Translations under genes and position numbers: made by a program
Assembly: GCF_051900425.1 (NCBI RefSeq)
Contig: NZ_JBHZGK010000009.1
Span: 62,001-126,000, forward strand
Reading direction: 5' to 3'
Length of the DNA: 64,000 nucleotides
Source: Frateuria_A sp051900425
Lineage (GTDB): Bacteria; Pseudomonadota; Gammaproteobacteria; Xanthomonadales; Rhodanobacteraceae
Shown here: piece by piece, positions 9,353-17,387 of the stretch
Numbering within the stretch: position 1 is the stretch's first letter
Layout: each line of letters starts with the position of its first letter
Notes under the pieces: generated by a model
Seen by the model: only the letters and a program-made list of their open reading frames with translations
The model's database searches: none
What the model was told of the DNA's origin: nothing

Positions 9353-9880
9353 TCACTCCAGACCGTCGAGAATTTCGTCGAGCTTCTCGGGCGTGAGCCG
9401 CTCGTGGTAGTGACCGTTGACCGTCATTGCCGGTGCGTACACGCAGGCGGCGATGCATTCCTCTTCGCGCTTGAGATAGACGCGGCCGTCCGGGGTGCTC
9501 TCGCCGAGCTTGACGCCCAGCTTCTTCTCGCAGTGGCGCACCAGGCCTTCGGCACCGTTGAGCCAGCACGAAATGTTCGTGCAGATCGCGACGTTGTTGC
9601 GGCCGACCGGCTTGGTCTCGAGCATCGAATAGAAGCTCGCCACCTCGTAGCCCCACACGGCCGGCAGGTCGAGATATTTGGTCACCGCCACGATCAGGTC
9701 GTCCGTCAGGAAGCCCTGGTTCTGCTCCTGCGCGGCGAACAGCGCCTGGATCAGTGCCGAGCGCTTGCGGTCGGCCGGGAACTTGGCGACCCATTCGTCG
9801 ATGTGGTGGCGGGTGTGCTCGCTAAGCACGACGAGCGGATCGACGTGCTTGACCTGCTCGTAATTTCCGGTGGCCTTCAT
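9353..9880 (-). CDS. nuoE: NADH-quinone oxidoreductase subunit E
   Basis: A 175 aa thioredoxin-like 2Fe-2S subunit (cluster N1a) paired with NuoF. The four ligands are visible as CTNISC and, about 36 residues later, ECIAAC. The N-terminal half is the usual helical extension with QNQGFLTDDLIVAV. It starts at ATG 9880, preceded by a GGAGATTCCC ribosome site, 21 nt after the nuoD stop, the widest gap within the operon up to this point. Confidence 0.97.
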   Translation of the reverse strand: MKATGNYEQVKHVDPLVVLSEHTRHHIDEWVAKFPADRKRSALIQALFAAQEQNQGFLTDDLIVAVTKYLDLPAVWGYEVASFYSMLETKPVGRNNVAICTNISCWLNGAEGLVRHCEKKLGVKLGESTPDGRVYLKREEECIAACVYAPAMTVNGHYHERLTPEKLDEILDGLE

Positions 9881-9901
9881 GGGAATCTCCGTGGTGCCGG
9901 C

Positions 9902-11155
9902 TTAGCGGTCGACTTCGCCGAACACGAGATCGTAGGTGCCGATCATCGCCACCACGTCGGCCAGCATGTGGCCCTTGACGGTGGCGTCCATCGACGAGAG
10001 GTGGGCGAAGCCCGGCGCGCGCAGGTGCACGCGGAAGGGCTTGTTGGCGCCGTCGGAGACCAGGTAGCAGCCGAACTCGCCCTTGGGCGCCTCGACCGCG
10101 CAGTAGGTCTCGCCGGCCGGCACGCCGTAGCCCTCGGTGAACAGCTTGAAGTGATGGATGAGCGCTTCCATGCTCTCCTTCATCTCGGCGCGCGAGGGCG
10201 GCGCCACCTTGAAGTTGGTCACCATCACGGGACCGGGGTTGGCGCGCAGCCAGTCCACGCACTGCTTGATGATGCGGTTGGACTGGCGCATTTCTTCGAC
10301 GCGCACCAGGTAGCGGTCGTAGCAGTCGCCGTTGACGCCGACCGGGATGTCGAAATCCATCTCGGCGTACTTGGCGTAGGGCTGCTTCTTGCGCAGGTCC
10401 CATTCCACGCCCGAGCCACGGATCATCGCGCCGGTCATGCCCCAGGCCTTGGCCATCTCCGGGCTGATCACGCCGATGCCGACGGTACGCTGCTTCCAGA
10501 TGCGGTTGTTGGTCAGCAGGTCCTCGTACTCGTCCACCCGCGACGGGAAGATGCGAGTGAATTCCTCGATGAAGTCCAGCATCGAGCCTTCGCGGGCCGA
10601 GTTGATGCGCTTGAGGTCCGCGCCCTTGTGCCAGGGCGATTCCTTGTACTGCGGCATCCGGTCCGGCAGGTCGCGATAGACGCCGCCCGGGCGGTAGTAG
10701 GTCGCGTGCATGCGCGCGCCCGAGACCGCCTCGTAGACGTCCATCAGTTCCTCGCGTTCGCGGAACGCGTACAGGAACACCGCCATCGCGCCGAGGTCGA
10801 GCGCGTTGGAACCGATCCACATCAGGTGGTTCAGGATGCGGGTGATCTCGTCGAACATCGTGCGGATGTACTGCGCACGCTCCGGCGCCTCGATGCCCAG
10901 CAGGGTCTCGATCGCGCGCACGTAGGCGTGCTCGTTGCACATCATCGACACGTAGTCCAGGCGATCCATGTAGCCGATCGACTGGTTGAACGGCTTGGAC
11001 TCGGCCAGCTTCTCGGTACCACGATGGAGCAGGCCCACGTGCGGGTCGGCGCGCACCACGGTCTCGCCATCCATCTCCAGCACCAGGCGCAGCACACCGT
11101 GCGCAGCCGGATGCTGCGGGCCGAAGTTCATCGTGTAGTTGCGGATTTCCTGCAT
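9902..11155 (-). CDS. nuoD: NADH-quinone oxidoreductase subunit D
   Basis: The 49-kDa-type subunit (417 aa) that, with NuoB and NuoH, forms the quinone reduction site. It descends from NiFe-hydrogenase large subunits but lacks the Ni ligands. The N-terminus has the quinone-site loop MNFGPQHPAAHGVLRL with its His. Other landmarks are EPHVGLLHRGTEKLAE-like (here DPHVGLLHRGTEKLAE), DRLDYVSMMCNEHAY, and a C-terminus ending in VFGEVDR. NuoC is encoded by its own gene, unlike the NuoCD fusion of E. coli. Confidence 0.98.
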   Translation of the reverse strand: MQEIRNYTMNFGPQHPAAHGVLRLVLEMDGETVVRADPHVGLLHRGTEKLAESKPFNQSIGYMDRLDYVSMMCNEHAYVRAIETLLGIEAPERAQYIRTMFDEITRILNHLMWIGSNALDLGAMAVFLYAFREREELMDVYEAVSGARMHATYYRPGGVYRDLPDRMPQYKESPWHKGADLKRINSAREGSMLDFIEEFTRIFPSRVDEYEDLLTNNRIWKQRTVGIGVISPEMAKAWGMTGAMIRGSGVEWDLRKKQPYAKYAEMDFDIPVGVNGDCYDRYLVRVEEMRQSNRIIKQCVDWLRANPGPVMVTNFKVAPPSRAEMKESMEALIHHFKLFTEGYGVPAGETYCAVEAPKGEFGCYLVSDGANKPFRVHLRAPGFAHLSSMDATVKGHMLADVVAMIGTYDLVFGEVDR

Positions 11156-11169
11156 GACGTCGCGGCCCT

Positions 11170-11901
11170 TCAGTTCTGGCGCCAGTTGTCGGCGGCTTCG
11201 GCCTTGGCCTGGATGAGGTCGGCGTCGTCGCGGATCACGCGCGGCACCAGCACGCGCGGCTCGATCGTCACCGGCTGGTAGATCACGCGCTGCTGCTCGG
11301 CGTCATAGCGAACCTCGACGTTGCCGATCAGCGGGAAGTCCTTGCGGAACGGATGGCCGACGAAACCGTAGTCGGTGAGGATACGGCGCAGGTCCGGGTG
11401 GCCGTCGAAGATGATGCCGAACAGGTCGAACGCCTCGCGCTCGAACCAGTTGGCGACCGGCCAGACGCCGGTCAGCGAGGGCACCATCGGCAGCGCGTCG
11501 TCCTCGCAGAACACGCGCAGGCGCAGCCGGCGGTTGTGGGTGATCGAAAGCAGGTGCACCACCACCGCGAAGCGGCGCGGCATGTTGGCGTCACGCGGAC
11601 GCTCGGCCCAGTTGAAGCGGCCCATCGCCTGGCCTTCGACGCCGCGGGAGAAGCCCGTGGCCGTGACCGTCTCGGTGGCCCATTCATCCAGGCCGTAGCC
11701 GAGGTAGTCGATGCCGCAGACGTCGATCAGCTGCTCGAAGCGGAACTCCGGCTCGTCGCGCAGCGCGGTGGCGACGCTCAGCAGGTCGGCAGCCGCCAGT
11801 TCGGCGGTAGTTTCGCCGCCGCGGGCGGGCAGCAGCGCGAGGGTGTCGCCGAACCGTGCCGCGAGGCGTGCGGCCAGCGAAGTGTTCTGGATATCGGTCA
11901 T
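11170..11901 (-). CDS. nuoC: NADH-quinone oxidoreductase subunit C
   Basis: The 30-kDa-type peripheral-arm subunit (243 aa), structural partner of NuoD. The conserved block DLFGIIFDGHPDLRRILTDYGFVGHPFRKDFPL is present near residue 160-195, the classic NuoC signature. The C-terminal extension (VTIEPRVLVPRVIRDD) is typical of proteobacteria with separate nuoC and nuoD. It lies 10 nt after nuoB and 14 nt before nuoD. Confidence 0.98.
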   Translation of the reverse strand: MTDIQNTSLAARLAARFGDTLALLPARGGETTAELAAADLLSVATALRDEPEFRFEQLIDVCGIDYLGYGLDEWATETVTATGFSRGVEGQAMGRFNWAERPRDANMPRRFAVVVHLLSITHNRRLRLRVFCEDDALPMVPSLTGVWPVANWFEREAFDLFGIIFDGHPDLRRILTDYGFVGHPFRKDFPLIGNVEVRYDAEQQRVIYQPVTIEPRVLVPRVIRDDADLIQAKAEAADNWRQN

Positions 11902-11911
11902 GGCTCGTGCC

Positions 11912-12469
11912 TTAGCCGCGGGCGATCGTGCTGGTGCGGCGGATCTTCTTCTGCAGCTGCAGGATGCCGTGGATGAGCGCCTCGGCCGTCGGCGGGCAGC
12001 CGGGCACGTAGATGTCTACCGGCACGATGCGATCGCAGCCGCGCACCACCGAGTACGAGTAGTGGTAGTAGCCGCCGCCGTTGGCGCAACTGCCCATCGA
12101 GATCACCCACTTCGGATCAGGCATCTGGTCGTACACGCGGCGCAGCGCGGGAGCCATCTTGTTGACCAGGGTGCCGGCCACGATCATCACGTCGGACTGG
12201 CGCGGGCTCGGGCGGAAGATCACGCCGTAACGATCCAGGTCCAGGCGCGCGGCGCCGGCGTGCATCATCTCGACCGCGCAGCAGGCCAGACCGAAGGTCA
12301 TCGGCCACATCGAGCCGGTGCGCGCCCAGTTCATAAGCGCGTCGACGGAGGTGGTGGCGAAGCCGCGCTGCACGACCGGGTTGTCCTCGGCCGGACGCAG
12401 GATGTCGTCGACCAGGTTCAGCGGTTCCGGGTTGTGCATCACCCGGTCGATGGAAGACATCACTCCCAT
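11912..12469 (-). CDS. nuoB: NADH-quinone oxidoreductase subunit B
   Basis: The 20-kDa-type subunit (185 aa) that carries cluster N2, the last Fe-S cluster before quinone. The ligands are visible: the tandem Cys in GLACCAVEMMHAG, one in ISMGSCANGGGYY and one in YVPGCPPTAEALIHG. I chose ATG 12469 (MGVMSS) because a GGGAG site lies 7 nt upstream. An internal ATG at 12460 overlaps the nuoA stop as TGATG and would give 182 aa. The gene overlaps nuoA in either case. Confidence 0.97.
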   Translation of the reverse strand: MGVMSSIDRVMHNPEPLNLVDDILRPAEDNPVVQRGFATTSVDALMNWARTGSMWPMTFGLACCAVEMMHAGAARLDLDRYGVIFRPSPRQSDVMIVAGTLVNKMAPALRRVYDQMPDPKWVISMGSCANGGGYYHYSYSVVRGCDRIVPVDIYVPGCPPTAEALIHGILQLQKKIRRTSTIARG

Positions 12470-12816
12470 TCCAGTGCTCCCTTCTTCCACACGTAGGCGA
12501 AACCGACCACCAGCAGCAGCAGGAACAGCGCCATCTCGATCAGCGCCACGATGCCGATGTGCTGGAACACCACCGCCCACGGGAACAGGAAGGCGATTTC
12601 CAGGTCGAAAATGATGAACAGGATCGCCAGCAGGTAATAGCGGACGTCGAAGCGCATGCGCGCGTCTTCGAAAGCCTCGAAGCCGCACTCGTAGGGCGCG
12701 AGCTTGATCGCTGCGGGACGGCGCGGGCCGGCAAGCATGCCGATGATCAGCAGCACCACGCCCAGACCGGCGGCAACGCCGATGAACAGCAGGATGGGCC
12801 AGTATTGAGCAAGCAC
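12460..12816 (-). CDS. nuoA: NADH-quinone oxidoreductase subunit A
   Basis: First gene of the nuo operon: a three-helix membrane subunit (ND3 homologue), 118 aa. The conserved loop YECGFEAFEDARMRFDVRYY with its Cys, and FDLEIAFLFPWA with membrane Asp/Glu residues, are diagnostic. The start is a GTG at 12816 (reads VLAQYWPILL) with GGAGG about 10 nt upstream. The frame extends upstream to an ATG, but that part is non-homologous filler and would put 35 odd residues before the first helix. Confidence 0.95.
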   Translation of the reverse strand: MLAQYWPILLFIGVAAGLGVVLLIIGMLAGPRRPAAIKLAPYECGFEAFEDARMRFDVRYYLLAILFIIFDLEIAFLFPWAVVFQHIGIVALIEMALFLLLLVVGFAYVWKKGALEWE

Positions 12817-13122
12817 GATGCAACGTACCTCCGCACCCTTCGGGCGCATCAGTGACCGCCACGATGGCGATCCGGCTGGTTCGATTCGGCAGGCCGCGCA
12901 CGGCAGGGGCTGTCCGGCCACGATCGCACGCGTGGGGGCCGCGAGCGCCCGATTTCCACGAAATCCCTTCGTGTAACCGCCGCATTGTATCAGCGCGCGC
13001 GGGGACTACGCCAAGTATTGCGGACGCGACAGTTATTGGTTAGTGCGAACCCGTTCCCGCAGGTTGCCGGTGAGCGGGGCGAATGCGCGCCCGGAGGGCA
13101 TACCGCGCCCCGGCGGGAGGGG
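12817..13122. other. nuo leader region (306 bp without a gene)
   Basis: Between nuoA and pilZ. Read on the minus strand it holds a candidate promoter (12984-13014), then a 6-bp stem-loop (CACGAA/TTCGTG, 12957-12973) and about 140 nt of untranslated leader before the nuoA GTG start. I see no ORF of interest. A GGTTCGATTC string near 12879 looks like a tRNA T-arm, but no tRNA can be built around it. Confidence 0.5.
12984..13014 (-). promoter_or_regulatory. candidate promoter of the nuo operon
   Basis: On the minus strand TTGGCG (13014-13009) and TACAAT (12989-12984) are separated by 19 bp. The -10 matches the consensus at 5 of 6 positions. The spacing is long and the -35 imperfect, so this is tentative. 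It is the best match in the only sizeable gap upstream of nuoA. Confidence 0.35.
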
Positions 13123-13476
13123 TTACATGGTGTGGGTTGGTCGCTCGGAGGAGAGCACGCCGGCGAGGATGTTCTCGATGCGCTGCCGGGCCGATTCGGC
13201 ATCACTCGATTCGTTGAAGTGCACGCCGATGCCGGCGGTGCGATTGCCCTGCGCACCGAGCGGGCTGATCCAGGCCACCTTCCCCACCACCGAGAGGCGC
13301 TCGGTTTCGTCCATGAGCGTGATCAGCAGCACCACCTCGTCGCCCAGCGCGTAGCGTTGCGCGGTCGGCGCAAACAGGCCGCCGTTCTTCAGGTACGGCA
13401 TGTACGCGTTGTACAGCGACGCGGCGTCCTTGATCTTCAGCGAGATGATGCCCTGGCGGGCGGCGGTGGGGGTCAT
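13123..13476 (-). CDS. pilZ: Type IV pilus assembly protein PilZ
   Basis: A 117 aa single-domain PilZ protein. It matches the xanthomonad pilus-assembly PilZ in length and in the block ARQGIISLKIKDAASLYNAYMPYLKNGGLF, in GKVAWISPLGAQGNRTAGIGVHF, and in the C-terminus ending PTHTM. The RxxxR c-di-GMP motif of other PilZ domains is absent. In Xanthomonas this class is known not to bind c-di-GMP and acts through PilB and FimX. The ATG at 13476 has GGAG 6 nt upstream; the open frame before it is not conserved. It is the last gene of the holB-side cluster. Confidence 0.93.
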   Translation of the reverse strand: MTPTAARQGIISLKIKDAASLYNAYMPYLKNGGLFAPTAQRYALGDEVVLLITLMDETERLSVVGKVAWISPLGAQGNRTAGIGVHFNESSDAESARQRIENILAGVLSSERPTHTM

Positions 13477-13565
13477 GCTGGGCTCCGGAGCGAACAGGCC
13501 GGTTTCGGCCGGCGCCCGGGCATCGTAGCGAGCGGAATGGGTGGGCGCAAAGCGGCGGCGTACGG

Positions 13566-13691
13566 CAAGGTTGCCCCGATCCGCCTGCCGGCACCTTCCC
13601 CCGCAAGCGAGGGACGGCTCGATCTCAGGCACCAGGGATCCCTCCCCGTTTCACGGGGACAGGTGCCCGGAGCGCCGACGGGGACGACCTC
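13566..13691. repeat. dispersed inverted repeat, copy A (degenerate)
   Basis: Left arm contains GATCCGCCTGCCGGCACCTT and right arm AGGTGCCCGGAGCGCC, which are imperfect complements, with an internal hairpin (CCCCGTTTCACGGGG) between. The same arms recur at 23263-23422 and 63172-63429. It fills the space between the PIG-L gene and pilZ. Confidence 0.7.
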
Positions 13692-13699
13692 GCCAGAAC

Positions 13700-14629
13700 T
13701 CACAACTCGCACCATCCCCAGCGGTCGAAAATCCACGGCGACGGCACATCCATGTCCAGCCGCGCGAAGCACGGCGCCGTCGGCACTTCGGCCAGGCGCC
13801 AGCGGCCCTGCCCGTCGCGCCGCAGCGGTGCGTCCGCCCAGGCCCAGTGGCGTACGCCATCAGGACTGGCGATGGTCAGGCGCAACTGCGAGCGCCAGGC
13901 CCTGGGATGCCAGGGCAGCGCACCTGCCTCGCGGTCGGCGGGGGGGCGGGCGACACGGTCGTAGCGCTCCGGTCGATCGGTCAGCCGACGCATGCGGCCT
14001 GCGCTCAAGGCCATCTGGCTGCCGTGGGCCGTCAATGCGGCGAGTTTGGCCGCGTGTCGCTCGGCCGCCGCGGGCAATGCGACGTCGGGTGCCGCCTCCC
14101 CCCGACCGTGCACCAGGTAACTGAGCAGCAAGGGCGGCTCGGCATCCCAGTCCGCCAGCGCAAGCCGCATCAGGACGTGCGCACTGCCGTGGTCGGGGTG
14201 ATGATCGGAAAGCGCCGGCAGCGCGACCACGTTCGGGCGGAAGCCGACCAGCTCCTCGACCAGGCGCGCGCGCGCCATCGAGGCATTCTCGCGCACCAGC
14301 GCGGTAAGACCCATGTCCGACCAGCCCATCGCGTGCAACGCGTCGGATGGCACGTCGAGTCGCTGCAGTGCCTCGGCAACCTCGCCGCGGCGACGCCTGC
14401 CCCAGCGCGCGCGCTCGGCATCGCCGATGCGCAGCCGGCGTTCCAGCCAGCGTTGCGGCCAGGGGTTGTCGTCGCCGTCGGTGAGCAGCAGCACGCGCAC
14501 TTCGCCGCCCGCCGCACGCACGAGTTGCAGCAGTTCGCCGGTGCCGATGGTTTCGTCGTCGGGATGCGGCGCCACCACCAGCAGGCGGGTCCGCGCGTCG
14601 GGGCTGTACAGCTCCGGGCTCAACGGCAT
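13700..14629 (-). CDS. PIG-L family deacetylase
   Basis: A 309 aa LmbE/PIG-L-type zinc-dependent N-acetylglucosamine-type deacetylase. The zinc and catalytic motif VVAPHPDDET is at residues 18-27, and a second His-rich motif, LSDHHPDHGSAH, is near 140. The C-terminal region of about 100 residues shows no motif I recognise. The substrate is unknown; family members deacetylate sugar amides such as GlcNAc-PI or GlcNAc-malate. It lies between holB and pilZ, 138 nt after holB, possibly in the same transcript. Confidence 0.85.
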   Translation of the reverse strand: MPLSPELYSPDARTRLLVVAPHPDDETIGTGELLQLVRAAGGEVRVLLLTDGDDNPWPQRWLERRLRIGDAERARWGRRRRGEVAEALQRLDVPSDALHAMGWSDMGLTALVRENASMARARLVEELVGFRPNVVALPALSDHHPDHGSAHVLMRLALADWDAEPPLLLSYLVHGRGEAAPDVALPAAAERHAAKLAALTAHGSQMALSAGRMRRLTDRPERYDRVARPPADREAGALPWHPRAWRSQLRLTIASPDGVRHWAWADAPLRRDGQGRWRLAEVPTAPCFARLDMDVPSPWIFDRWGWCEL

Positions 14630-14767
14630 GTCGTGGCGCCTCCCGCGCCAGGGTGTGGGGAACGCCGGGCTCGGAAGCCGCAGGCGATCGTTGCGCGCAG
14701 CTTGCGGCAGCGCGCGTTCGCACTACGTGTAGCGTGAGGCAGGCGACCGGACCCGCCGGCCTTCGGG

Positions 14768-15703
14768 TCAGTGCCAGCCGGCGAGCAACTCTAGCAGCAG
14801 CAGATCGCCGCGCAGCGGACCCCGCAAGGCGTCGCGCGTGCGGTTGGCAACGGCGAACCAGTCGGCCAGCGCCTCGGCATCGAGCTGGCTGCCCAGCGGC
14901 GCCGCGCCGCCGGTCGCGCGGGCACGCGCTTCGTCAACCGCGGCCTGCGCGGCGAACCACAGGCACTGCTCCGGCTCGGCATCCAGCCAGCGCCGTGCCA
15001 CCTCCATCGGCTCGGCGCGGCCGGCCGCCAGCGCAGCCATGTCCTTGCGCACCGCCTGCCGGCGCGCCAACGCGCCCTGCTCCGCCCAGGCCTCCGCCAG
15101 CCCTGGATTGCCGCCGGCCGCCTCCAGCGCTGCGGCCGGGTCGGCAACACCCTGTGCGGTGAGCCAGTCCATTGCCTCGGCCGGCTGGGGCAACTGGAAC
15201 TCGATCCGCTGGCAGCGGCTGCGGATGGTCTGTGGCAACCGCCATGGGGCATCGGCGACCAGCAGCAACAAGGTCTGCGGCGAGGGCTCCTCCAGCGTCT
15301 TGAGCAGGGCGTTGGCGGCGGCCGTGTTCATGGCATCGGCCGGATCGATCACCACCACCTGCCAACCACCGAACTGGCTGGCCATGGCCAGCCGTGCCGA
15401 GAGCTCGCGGATCTGCTCGACCACGATCTCCTTGCGCTGCACACCGTCCTTGCGCAGGCCGAGGCTGATGGTGACGAAATCCGGATGGGTACCGGCATCC
15501 AGCAGCAGGCAGGCACGGCACTGGCCGCAGGCTTCGCCCTCGCGCGGGCGCTCGCACAGCAGGCCACGCACGAACCGCTGCAGGAAGGCACGCTTGCCCA
15601 GCCCCGCCGGACCGCACAGCAGCAGCGCGTGCGGCAGTGCTTCACGCGCCAGGCGCGACTGCAACCGTTGCCAGTGCGCCTCGTGCCAGGGTGGCGCGGT
15701 CAT
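14768..15703 (-). CDS. holB: DNA polymerase III delta' subunit
   Basis: Clamp-loader subunit delta' (311 aa), partner of DnaX and delta in loading the beta clamp. The P-loop region LLCGPAGLGKRAFLQRF is near residue 30. The four-Cys zinc module is visible (CERPREGEACGQCRAC). SRC (TIRSRCQRIEF) and the EEPSPQTLLLLVAD segment follow. The ATG at 15703 overlaps the tmk stop as ATGA; the frame upstream of it only shadows tmk. Confidence 0.95.
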   Translation of the reverse strand: MTAPPWHEAHWQRLQSRLAREALPHALLLCGPAGLGKRAFLQRFVRGLLCERPREGEACGQCRACLLLDAGTHPDFVTISLGLRKDGVQRKEIVVEQIRELSARLAMASQFGGWQVVVIDPADAMNTAAANALLKTLEEPSPQTLLLLVADAPWRLPQTIRSRCQRIEFQLPQPAEAMDWLTAQGVADPAAALEAAGGNPGLAEAWAEQGALARRQAVRKDMAALAAGRAEPMEVARRWLDAEPEQCLWFAAQAAVDEARARATGGAAPLGSQLDAEALADWFAVANRTRDALRGPLRGDLLLLELLAGWH

Positions 15704-16344
15704 GCCGTGCCCTCCGCAAACAGCGGCGCGAGCGCCGCGATGGCCGCCCGCAACACGGCATCGGCCGGCTGGCCGGCATCGATTACGCGGAAACGGTCCG
15801 GTTCCGCCGCGGCCCGCGCGCGATAGCTGGCGCGCACGCGCTCGAAGAACGCATCGGCCTCGGTCTCGATGCGGTCCGCCTCGCCCCGCCCTGCGGCGCG
15901 CGCACGGCCGGTCGCCACCGGCAGGTCGAGCAGCAGCGTCAGGTCCGGAGCCATGCCGGCGCAGGCCCAGCGTTCCAGTTCGGCAATGCGCTCCTGCGGC
16001 TGGCCACGCCCGCCGCCCTGGTAGGCATAGCTGGCGTCGACGTAGCGGTCGCACAACACCCACTGCCCGGCGTCCAGGGCCGGTGCAATCGTCTCGCGCA
16101 CCAGTTGGGCACGCGAGGCGAACATCAGCAGCAGCTCGGTCTCGGCGGCCATGCCGCTTGCCTGGGGATCGAGCACGAGCGCGCGGACCGCCTCGCCCAC
16201 CGCCGTGCCGCCCGGTTCGCGGGTCTGCACCAGGTCGATGCCCTGCCCCGCGATGTAGTCGCGCAATCCGGCCAGCAAGGTGCTCTTGCCGGCGCCTTCA
16301 CCGCCTTCGAGCGAAATGAAACGTCCGCGCCGTGACTCAGTCAT
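15700..16344 (-). CDS. tmk: Thymidylate kinase
   Basis: Phosphorylates dTMP to dTDP (214 aa). The P-loop FISLEGGEGAGKSTLLAGL is at the N-terminus, the DRY-type motif reads VLCDRYVDASYAYQGGGRG near 95, and the LID region follows (ARAAGRGEADRIE). It overlaps mltG by 8 nt and holB by 4 nt, the same order as in E. coli (pabC-mltG-tmk-holB). Confidence 0.97.
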   Translation of the reverse strand: MTESRRGRFISLEGGEGAGKSTLLAGLRDYIAGQGIDLVQTREPGGTAVGEAVRALVLDPQASGMAAETELLLMFASRAQLVRETIAPALDAGQWVLCDRYVDASYAYQGGGRGQPQERIAELERWACAGMAPDLTLLLDLPVATGRARAAGRGEADRIETEADAFFERVRASYRARAAAEPDRFRVIDAGQPADAVLRAAIAALAPLFAEGTA

Positions 16345-17377
16345 GGCAACGCTTCAGCTGGTAGCAGGCGACGTTGCGGTTGTGCTCGGCCAGCGAGCTG
16401 GCGAACACGTGGCTGCCATCGCCCCGGGCGACGAAGTACAACGCCTTGCCCGGCGCCGGATGCAGCGCCGCCTGGATCGCCGGTCGTCCGGGCAAGGCGA
16501 TCGGTGTGGGCGGCAGGCCCGCATGCAGATAGGTGTTGTAGGGCGTATCGGCCAGCAGATCGCTGCGGCGGATGTTGCCGGCGTACGCCTCGCCCATGCC
16601 GTAGATCACCGCCGGGTCGGTCTGCAGCAGCATGTGGTTTTCCAGCCGGCGCACGAACACGCCGGCGATCTTCGAGCGCTCGTCCGCGCGCCCGGTTTCC
16701 TTCTCCACGATGGACGCCAGGATCAGCGCCTCGTAGGGCGTGGCCAGCGGCAGATCCTTGTCGCGTCCGGGCCAGAGTTCGGCCATCGTCCGGGCCATGG
16801 CCTGGTGCGCGCGCTTGAGGATGTCCAGGTCGCCGTCACCCTTCACGTAGGCGTAGGTCTCGGGCAGGAAGCGTCCTTCCGGCTTCTCGCCAGGCGCACC
16901 GATGCGGCGCATGAGTTCCGCATCGTCCAGAGCCGCATCGTCGTGGCGCAAGCTGGGTACCTTCGCCAGCGCATCGCGCAACTGGCGGAAGGTCCAGCCG
17001 TCGACGATGGTGAAGTCGCGCTGCAGGACGCGCCCGGCGGCCATGGCATCGAGCAGCTGGCCGGGCGTGGTGCCCGGGTCGAGCGCGTACTCGCCGGCGT
17101 GCAGGCGGTCGGCGACCCGCATGCGCTCGGCCAGCACGCGCCAGTACAGCGACGGTGCATGGGTGAGGTTGCGCCCACGCAGCTGCGCCACGATGCCGCG
17201 CAGGCTGCTGCCGCGCGACACATCGAGCGTCTGGCGCTGCGTCCCGACTGTGAGCGGCGTGCGGCTGAACCGCTCGAAGTCGTACCAGCCGGCCACCAGC
17301 GTGGCCAGGACGGCCAGCAGCACCAGCCATCCCAGGATCCGCCAGCCCGCTCGGCCCTTTCTCTTCTTGCGCCCCAT
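16337..17377 (-). CDS. mltG: Endolytic murein transglycosylase MltG
   Basis: Inner-membrane lytic transglycosylase that cuts nascent glycan strands (346 aa). It has a basic N-terminus and one membrane anchor (about residues 13-30), a LysM-like segment, and the YceG catalytic region ALILASIVEKETGRADE; Glu225 is the likely catalytic acid. It ends with the QTDPAVIYGMG and YNTYLHAGLPPTPIALPG motifs. The start ATG at 17377 is chosen because upstream codons shadow pabC. Confidence 0.95.
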   Translation of the reverse strand: MGRKKRKGRAGWRILGWLVLLAVLATLVAGWYDFERFSRTPLTVGTQRQTLDVSRGSSLRGIVAQLRGRNLTHAPSLYWRVLAERMRVADRLHAGEYALDPGTTPGQLLDAMAAGRVLQRDFTIVDGWTFRQLRDALAKVPSLRHDDAALDDAELMRRIGAPGEKPEGRFLPETYAYVKGDGDLDILKRAHQAMARTMAELWPGRDKDLPLATPYEALILASIVEKETGRADERSKIAGVFVRRLENHMLLQTDPAVIYGMGEAYAGNIRRSDLLADTPYNTYLHAGLPPTPIALPGRPAIQAALHPAPGKALYFVARGDGSHVFASSLAEHNRNVACYQLKRCHD

Positions 17378-17387
17378 GGCGACTCCT

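Noticed and set aside
12870..12900. tRNA-like T-arm GGTTCGATTC in the nuo leader
   Set aside because: No acceptor stem, D-arm or anticodon arm can be built on either strand around it.
13123..13476. c-di-GMP sensing by PilZ, linked to the diguanylate cyclase at 53648
   Set aside because: This PilZ lacks the RxxxR binding motif, and the two genes are 40 kb apart, so no direct link is supported.
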